Source: Chrysochromulina parva (lineage: Eukaryota > Haptophyta > Prymnesiales > Chrysochromulinaceae). From it: 64,000 nucleotides of DNA. Shown here piece by piece: positions 58,440-64,000 of the stretch. The notes beneath the pieces were generated by a model that did no database searches, was not told the origin of the DNA, and was given only the letters and a program-made list of their open reading frames with translations. The position numbers and the translations under genes are program-made. The stretch spans positions 1 to 64,000 of the forward strand of contig PJAB01000007.1 of assembly GCA_002887195.1 (NCBI GenBank). The letters run 5' to 3'. Numbering within the stretch: position 1 is the first letter of the stretch; every line of letters begins with the position of its first letter.

Positions 58440-59102
58440 TCATTGTGGATGCAGCTCGACCGAATCGTCGGCCACAATCCACTTTATGTCGGCGACCTGC
58501 CATTCCGTTCCTTCGGCTGCATCTCCCGTCGCGCTCAGCTTCCTCTCGAACGTCCACTTGCTCTGCTGCAGCCTGGGCGGGTCGGAGAGGGTCGAGTAGC
58601 AGCGCCCATGACGAAAGTCGTCCAGCGTCTCAGTCTGCAGAACTCGGAAGGAGACTTCGAGATGCGCGAGGCTGTGATCGGTGTTCGCGGTACGTGCTCG
58701 GCTCAAAACTGCTGACAATATGGTGTAGTCCTCTGGCTCGGAAGGAGCCAAGCTCCCCTTGGTGAAGGTCTCGGCGAGCAGGCACGAGGGCTGAACAAGG
58801 CTCTCAAGTGCTGACCAGTCTCTCCGGCCGATGAGTTGATGGCAGGTCACGTATGCCTGCCGGGTGCCGACCAGGAAGTCCTCAAGGTTGAATTCGTGCT
58901 CTGAATGTATAGCCCTGAGCGAAAGCCTTGTCAGTGTGCGCTCCCAGAGCGAAAGCCCTGGTTCGACAAACTTTGGATTATCCATCCAGCAGCTGACTTG
59001 TTTCTCGGGTCCCAGGGTGCGCGAGAGCTCATGCAGGGAGAGCAGGCTGCGCACGCGCCGGAGGCCGCTAACCGCAAGGCCTCTGGCAGAGAGGCATCGC
59101 AT
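58440..59102 (-). CDS. Second Tim44/mL45-domain-like mitochondrial protein
   Basis: 220 residues from ATG 59102. A basic presequence-like start (MRCLSARGLAVSGLRRVRSLLSLHELSRTL), then LSLRAIHSEHEFNLEDFLVGTRQAYVTCHQLIGRRDWSALESLVQPSCL. This is the same FLxGxxxAY...W..L..LV pattern as the gene at 56995. A beta-rich half follows (HLEVSFRVLQTETL, KWTFERKL, WQVADIKWIVADDSVELHPQ), typical of MAIP1/Tim44-like folds. Convergent to its neighbour, 686 bp apart; too diverged to be a recent duplicate. Confidence 0.55.
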   Translation of the reverse strand: MRCLSARGLAVSGLRRVRSLLSLHELSRTLGPEKQVSCWMDNPKFVEPGLSLWERTLTRLSLRAIHSEHEFNLEDFLVGTRQAYVTCHQLIGRRDWSALESLVQPSCLLAETFTKGSLAPSEPEDYTILSAVLSRARTANTDHSLAHLEVSFRVLQTETLDDFRHGRCYSTLSDPPRLQQSKWTFERKLSATGDAAEGTEWQVADIKWIVADDSVELHPQ

Positions 59103-59351
59103 TCGTCCCGCCACTATGGGCGAAAATCAACGAAACACCGAAAAATTAATTTCCTCTCCTCAGCCCTAAGTGAAACGGCTGAGAGAACGCACGGTCGCAG
59201 CGGGGGACAGCGTGCTTGTGTATCAGTTCAGGGACGTAGCGTTGCTGGAGCGCTCGCAACAGCGCGTCTTCACGTGAAAAATCACGCAACACCCACGATG
59301 CGCGGCAACACAAGCGCATAAAGCCGCTCGATCGGCCTTGGACACCGGACC
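59103..59351. promoter_or_regulatory. Divergent intergenic region
   Basis: 249 bp between the mitochondrial gene (minus) and the TBC gene (plus). No box recognised. Confidence 0.35.
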
Positions 59352-62300
59352 ATGCGGTCTGCAGTCTCTTCATTCTTCGCCGAAGACCCCGACAAGGTGC
59401 ACGACAGGAAGGTGAGCGGTCTGCCGATCGACTTGAATGTGACCGCTGCCAAGACCTCGCTGCGCCGACTGCGGGATGCCATCGAGGCCACCGTCACCCT
59501 GTACACATTGAGGCCGCCGCCGAAGAAAAAGGGGGGGGTGCCGCAGCTCTTGCTGCCAGAGATGGCAGAGTGGAGCCGTCACGAGGCCTTCTGCGGCGGC
59601 ATCGCGAGCGGTGAGCTGATGCACCGCACCGCAGCGCGACTGGCGGCAATAGAGGAACTGATCATAACCCAGCGCACTGCCGTCAGCGCGGTCGTGTCGA
59701 TCTGTCTGGGCGACGAGGCCAAGGCACTGTGCAAGAAGGGGCTTGATGCGATCTATGCCTTCGAGCTGATGATACGCGACGCGAGCGACGCGAAGGAGGC
59801 GGCGAACAAGGCCCTCAAGCGGGCAACGTCGTCGCGAGACTCCGCGTTAGACGGTGAGCTCAAGGCGGCCAGCATAAAGGACGAGAGGAAGATGGTGGCG
59901 GCGCATCAGGCGGCGAAGGCCGAGCTCGAGAAAGCGATGGCCGCGATCGAGCAGGCTGAGGCAACGCTCGCGCGTGCCGATGCGGAGCTCGTTCGCCTCG
60001 TGGAAGAGGCGCAGCCAGTGGCGCTCAAGGTGGCCTCCTCCGCTCGGCGCGACGCGGAGAACGGACCCCTGAGCCAAGCGGCGGAGGAGCTGGCCAAGGT
60101 CTATCGCTCTTTTGCGCGCGGCGTAGTGACGGTGCGACAGGGCGACAGTTTGCCTACAGATTACAACCCGAGTGTGAAGCGCCTCGCGCCAAAGGAGACA
60201 ACAGCGCGCTACGCGGCGTATGTGGTCCAGTGGACGCTGGCCAAGCGCCGCTGCAAGGAGTCGGCGGCGCTGATCGAGGAGTTCAGCAAGGCGACCCTCG
60301 ACACGCTGCTCGCACCGGCCCAAGAGAAGGCCACCATCGAAGCGCTCGCGCATGAGTGTGAAGGCGCACAGCTCATCTCGAGCCTCCGCGCTGTACCATT
60401 CGAGGGCAAGCCAGCCCATGAGGAGGCCGAGCGCGCCTGCAGAATGGCGCTCGCCGCTCTGGTCGCGGTGTTGGGCGACTTCCGAGTCCTGCTCAAGGGG
60501 CAGGTGACCCTGGCCGAGGAGTATGAGAAGAAGGACAAAGCTCTGAAGCTACTCGTCGGGAAGCGCGACGAGGCCGCTCATCAAGTGAGCAAGCTCGAGG
60601 GCGAGCTGGGCAAGTTGATCGACAAGAGGGAGGAGGAGTGGCACGCTGCGGGCAGCAAGGAGGGGGCCAAGGCGGTCGCCGCCGTCGAGAGGGCGAGCGC
60701 TTCCCTCGAGAAGAAGAGCGCGGAGCATGCGAAGCTCGTCGAGGAGGTCGCGCTCAAGACGACAGCTCTCGAGCAAGCGGCGGCTGAGATCGAGGCCTTT
60801 GCAGCCGGCCTCTCTGCAGACGGCTCCGGCTCGGTACGAATGCATTCTCGCCTGGTCGAATTCATTCTCACCTCCCTTGCTCATCTTCTCCGCATCTCCC
60901 CGCGTCTCCCCGCATCTGACCCGCATCTGACCCGTTTCTGCGGGTGTATCTCGCACGTATCTGCGCCTTCCAGGTGATGGAGCTCGTCGCGTACCCGTTC
61001 GCCGAGGGCGTGCGTGCCTTTACGACCTTGTGTGCGAGCCGGGCCGAGCAGGCGGGCACCAACCAGCCTTTCTTCGAGCACGCATCGGCTGCAGCGCTGT
61101 GGGCCATCAAGCTTTATGAGCAGAAGGAGCGCGAGGCCGCGGCGAAGGCGTTGGCGGAGGGTCCGTCGCTCGCGCTCCGGGCCCTCGCCTTTGCTTCCCA
61201 ACGTGCAGAGGAGGCGGGTGCACGTGCAAGGGCGCGGGCGGCCGAGAAGCTGAGCGAGCTGCAGGCGCGGAATGCCGCGCGACAGGGACGCGTCAACAGC
61301 GCTATGAGCGATGAGGCTGGCACGGGCAACCGTCGGGCGAACCAGGGTGACGTGCCTCCGAAGCCGCTGCTGCTTGCCGTCTTGAAGCCGCCGTGCAGCG
61401 CGCTCGAGTGGGAAGAGATGCTCCCGGCGCTTCGTCAGGCGGCGGCGAGCAGGGGGGGGATAGGGAGTGGGGTGGCGGGGAGCACGGACGCGGGCCTCGT
61501 CGTGGTGGGTGCGGGCTTGGACGTGTGTAATGGCTTCTACAAGCACGTGCCGGACGACGCACTCGCCAACGGCAAGCCCTTCTTTCGCAACGATGATCGC
61601 AGCGTGCCTTTCTTCCAGCAAACGACCATCGGCTGGTCCGACACTGAATGGACGCGTAAGAAGGGATACCCCGAGGGTGTTGGCTGTTGGGGCATTGCGT
61701 ATGACGGCCATCATCGGTACATGGCGCGCGGCGACTCACCCTTCCCGCCCACGACGGGCTGGGAGGTGCGAGAGGATCCCAAATGGAAGTATCCTTCGGT
61801 GGCACCCACGCTCGACCTTGCGCATATGGCCGTGCCTCACACCGAGCGGCTGCTCAGGGGTGTCCACCCCGAGGCTGTCGCCAAGGTGCTGCTGGCGTTG
61901 ATGCAGCTCGACGATTGTGATGAGTCGGGCCTGGATGCGGCTGCAGCCTCTGCCGCTCACATACGTAGCCAGCTGGTCGATGACAGCAGCGCCGAGAGCG
62001 TCTCGATGAGAGAGGCCAAGCCGGAGATGTGCGGAGATCTAGACGTCATCCTCAACGATATCCCTCGAACGTGGCCAGACTGGCAGATCGAGACAGTCGG
62101 CGAATCCGGACGCTTTTCTGCCGAAGACTTGAGGGTCATCCTCGATGCGCAGGTCTGTGCTGCCGAGTCCGACCTCGGAGCTGTCGGCTACTCTCAGGGG
62201 ATGGCGGACCTAGCAGCATGGCTCCTGATGAGACCGCTCTCTCGAACGGCAGCCTATAGCGCGCTCCGTCGCTTCTCGTCTCTCCCGCTGCTGCGCCTCT

Positions 62301-62965
62301 GCTGGAGGCTCGATCTCGATGAGTGGGATGCGCTAGGTGCGGCGGCGCGCGCGCTCCCGTGCATTTGCCGGTGTATCACCCGTGCCCTCAACCCCACATC
62401 TCTGCCCGTCGCCCGTACGCTCCCCATCTCCCCCGCAGGAGAGCTCCATACAGCCCTCATCCGACGAGATCGGCCGGTGGTCGCCGCGCACCTGGACCGG
62501 ATCGGTATCTCCGCCGCCATCTACCTGCCCGAGTGGCTCATGCCGATCTGGTGCCGATCGCTCTCCGAGGAATGCGTCGCTGTCGTCTTTTCGCTCATGC
62601 TCCTCGAGGGCGATGCGGTCATCCTCCTCGTCGCAAGCGCCGTCATCGCATGCATCGAGGCGGAGCTCCTCGCGACGCGCGACATTGCGGTCGCTAGGAA
62701 GCTCATGTCCGATGCACCTCAACGCATCTCGCTCCCAGCTCTCGTCGGCGCTCTTGCGGCTTGCACGCTGACCCAGGCCGATTTGGCGCCGCTGTGCGCC
62801 TTTCCTAATATGGAAGGCCTGGCGCCGCCTGGCCTGGCACGCACATTATCGAGCTTGCAGCTCATGACGAATCTTGCTTGGGACAGAAGCAGCTTGCAGC
62901 CATCACCGACCTCGCCGGCAAGCCACGGAGAACCGGAGAGCAAGGCTGCGATTGACATGGATTGA
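59352..62965 (+). CDS. TBC-domain RabGAP with long coiled-coil N-terminus
   Basis: Exons 59352-60833, 60974-62336 and 62439-62965 join to 1123 residues. Residues 1-590 are helical, charged coiled coil that could be BAR-like. Near 670-780 lies a WW-like/NGxY domain: VVGAGLDVCNGFYKHVPD, GWSDTEWTRKK, GCWGIAYDGHHRYMARG, GWEV. The TBC domain near 845-1060 has both catalytic fingers: ILNDIPRTWP (IxxDxxR) and GYSQGMADL (YxQ). Then IGISAAIYLPEWLMPIWCRSLS and LMLLEGDAVILLVASAVI. It would stimulate GTP hydrolysis on a Rab. Intron 2 (62337-62438) is 3n with no stop, so a retained form adds 34 residues inside the TBC domain. Confidence 0.8.
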
Positions 62966-63317
62966 ACGTGGAAACGAGGAGAGATTGGTGATGGCGTTCT
63001 GGCCACGTTATATTGGAGGTTTCAGGCACGTGAGGGCGCGCGAGGACCGGCCGGCCGGCCGGTGGGCGAACAGCCAAGCGTCCGTTTCAAAAACACGCCC
63101 CGAGGGGTGTGTGCGTGACTGCTGCCGTGTGAGCGGAGGCGGTTGCATTTGCGCCTGTGTTACAGAGTTAGACTGCGCCTAATTTTACACACTTACGCAG
63201 CTACCATTTGGCTCATCGCGCGCCGTGAAAAGAACGTGAAAAGTCCCGTCCTGGGCTCAGCAACTCTTCAGACACGTTCAGTCTGACACCCCGGGGCGGC
63301 GGGGCGCGGGCCGATCG
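62966..63317. other. Intergenic between convergent genes
   Basis: 3' flanks of the TBC and bZIP genes. A GGCCGGCCGGCCGG run lies at 63049-63062. Nothing else. Confidence 0.5.
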
Positions 63318-64000
63318 TCAGATACGCAAGTGCGAATCGGCCGTCAGCCACTCCGAGACGCCAAAGTCAGCATCGCACTCCCCGGAGGAGGATGCGCCGA
63401 TCTCGGGCGGCTTGACGTGTCCGTACGAGACGAAGCTGGCGGACGTGCCATGGGACGAGGCGCTCGATTCGTGGCGATGGGAGCTGCCGTGCATCGGTAG
63501 AAAGGGCTGCTCGCGATTCATAGCGGCGTGTAGCTTTGGAGAGGAATATGGAGGAGGGATGCACGAGACGGGCGCGGAAGCAGCCGCACCCCCTCCTCCA
63601 GGGCTCCATGGTGGCGGCCGGGTCGGCGGCGGTCGGGTCGGCGGCGGTCGCGGCGGCGGCGGCGCAGGAGGCCCCGAGGTGGCAAGAGCGCCGCAACCGG
63701 AGGTCGCACAGTTCCGATGTGGCGCGGGCGCCGGAGCCGGCGGTTGCGCCGGTGTTGACACCGCGGCGGTACCATCGCCCGGGATGCCCGCGCCGCCGAC
63801 GCCGTTCTGCAGCATCGACTGCAGGAACGACATTTGCTGCTTGAGCAGCTGATTCTCTGCCGAGAGGACTGAGTTCTGTGTGGCGAGTGCGTTCAGTTGA
63901 GTGCGGAGCTGGCTGTTCTCCTGAAGTACCTGCTGCATAGACATGGTCTTGCGCGCACGGTACTTGACCGACGCCTTCTTGTTCGACTCCCGCCTCCGCT
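63318..64000 (-). CDS. bZIP transcription factor, 5' end beyond the right edge
   Basis: Open from the window edge to TGA 63318-63320. At the edge the frame reads RRESNKKASVKYRARK, a bZIP basic region with the N-x7-R signature. It runs straight into a zipper: QQVLQENSQLRTQLNALATQNSVLSAENQLLKQQMSFLQSML, with Leu/Val/Asn at heptad positions. The rest is a Pro/Gly/Ser-rich tail. An internal ATG at 63944 is after the basic region, so the true start is upstream, outside the window. DNA-binding activator or repressor, nuclear. Confidence 0.85.
   Translation of the reverse strand, partial: RRRESNKKASVKYRARKTMSMQQVLQENSQLRTQLNALATQNSVLSAENQLLKQQMSFLQSMLQNGVGGAGIPGDGTAAVSTPAQPPAPAPAPHRNCATSGCGALATSGPPAPPPPRPPPTRPPPTRPPPWSPGGGGAAASAPVSCIPPPYSSPKLHAAMNREQPFLPMHGSSHRHESSASSHGTSASFVSYGHVKPPEIGASSSGECDADFGVSEWLTADSHLRI

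Overview
The window is G+C-rich nuclear DNA from a eukaryote. Genes lie densely on both strands. Several are interrupted by short introns (65 to 370 bp), and starts fit ATG, not bacterial GTG or TTG. The gene set points to a photosynthetic, flagellated protist: a plastid-type IspG with a leader peptide, an ARMC3-like protein of the kind linked to cilia, a CatSper-like single-domain cation channel, an EAG/CNG-like channel, a bestrophin, several EF-hand proteins, and mitochondrial genes with presequences. A haptophyte alga is my best guess (gene content, high GC, GC-AG introns). This is inference; no rRNA or plastid marker is present.

Layout: 1-7 kb holds a cation channel, a mitochondrial carrier, a six-ShKT secretory protein ending in KDEL, and a disordered protein. 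7.4-12 kb is an eight-exon gene for a PH/coiled-coil/two-WW protein. 12.4-16 kb holds a D-serine dehydratase-like enzyme and an amidoligase-like protein, both on the minus strand. 16-26.8 kb holds an EF-hand protein, a NEK-like kinase, an F-box-like protein, a TPR/J-domain co-chaperone and a sulfotransferase. 27-34.4 kb is a run of minus-strand genes: an unknown, eIF2B-alpha, a bestrophin and a CNG-like channel. 34.7-45.6 kb is a run of plus-strand genes: EF-hand, a large IQ/repeat protein, GTP cyclohydrolase I, a small membrane protein and IspG. 46-64 kb holds ARMC3-like, a small unknown, UBE2N (Ubc13), a divergent glycan pair (five-bladed-propeller hydrolase-like and glycosyltransferase-like), three mitochondrial-type genes, a TBC RabGAP and a bZIP factor cut by the right edge.

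The most striking structure is in the introns. When the reading frames are spliced to fit conserved proteins, many introns turn out to be bounded by direct repeats that include the splice junctions. The repeats are 19 bp in the sulfotransferase, 20 bp in D-serine dehydratase, about 20 bp and tripled in the J-domain gene, 10 bp in UBE2N, and 4-9 bp in the WW gene. Several introns are also made of short sense-strand tandem repeats of the type CTRAT-n-CCTC. This looks like recent or ongoing intron gain by duplication of AGGT-containing exon sequence, or by introner-like elements with target-site duplications. A 37-40 bp sequence found both at the end of one intron and downstream of IspG may be a mobile intron-forming element.
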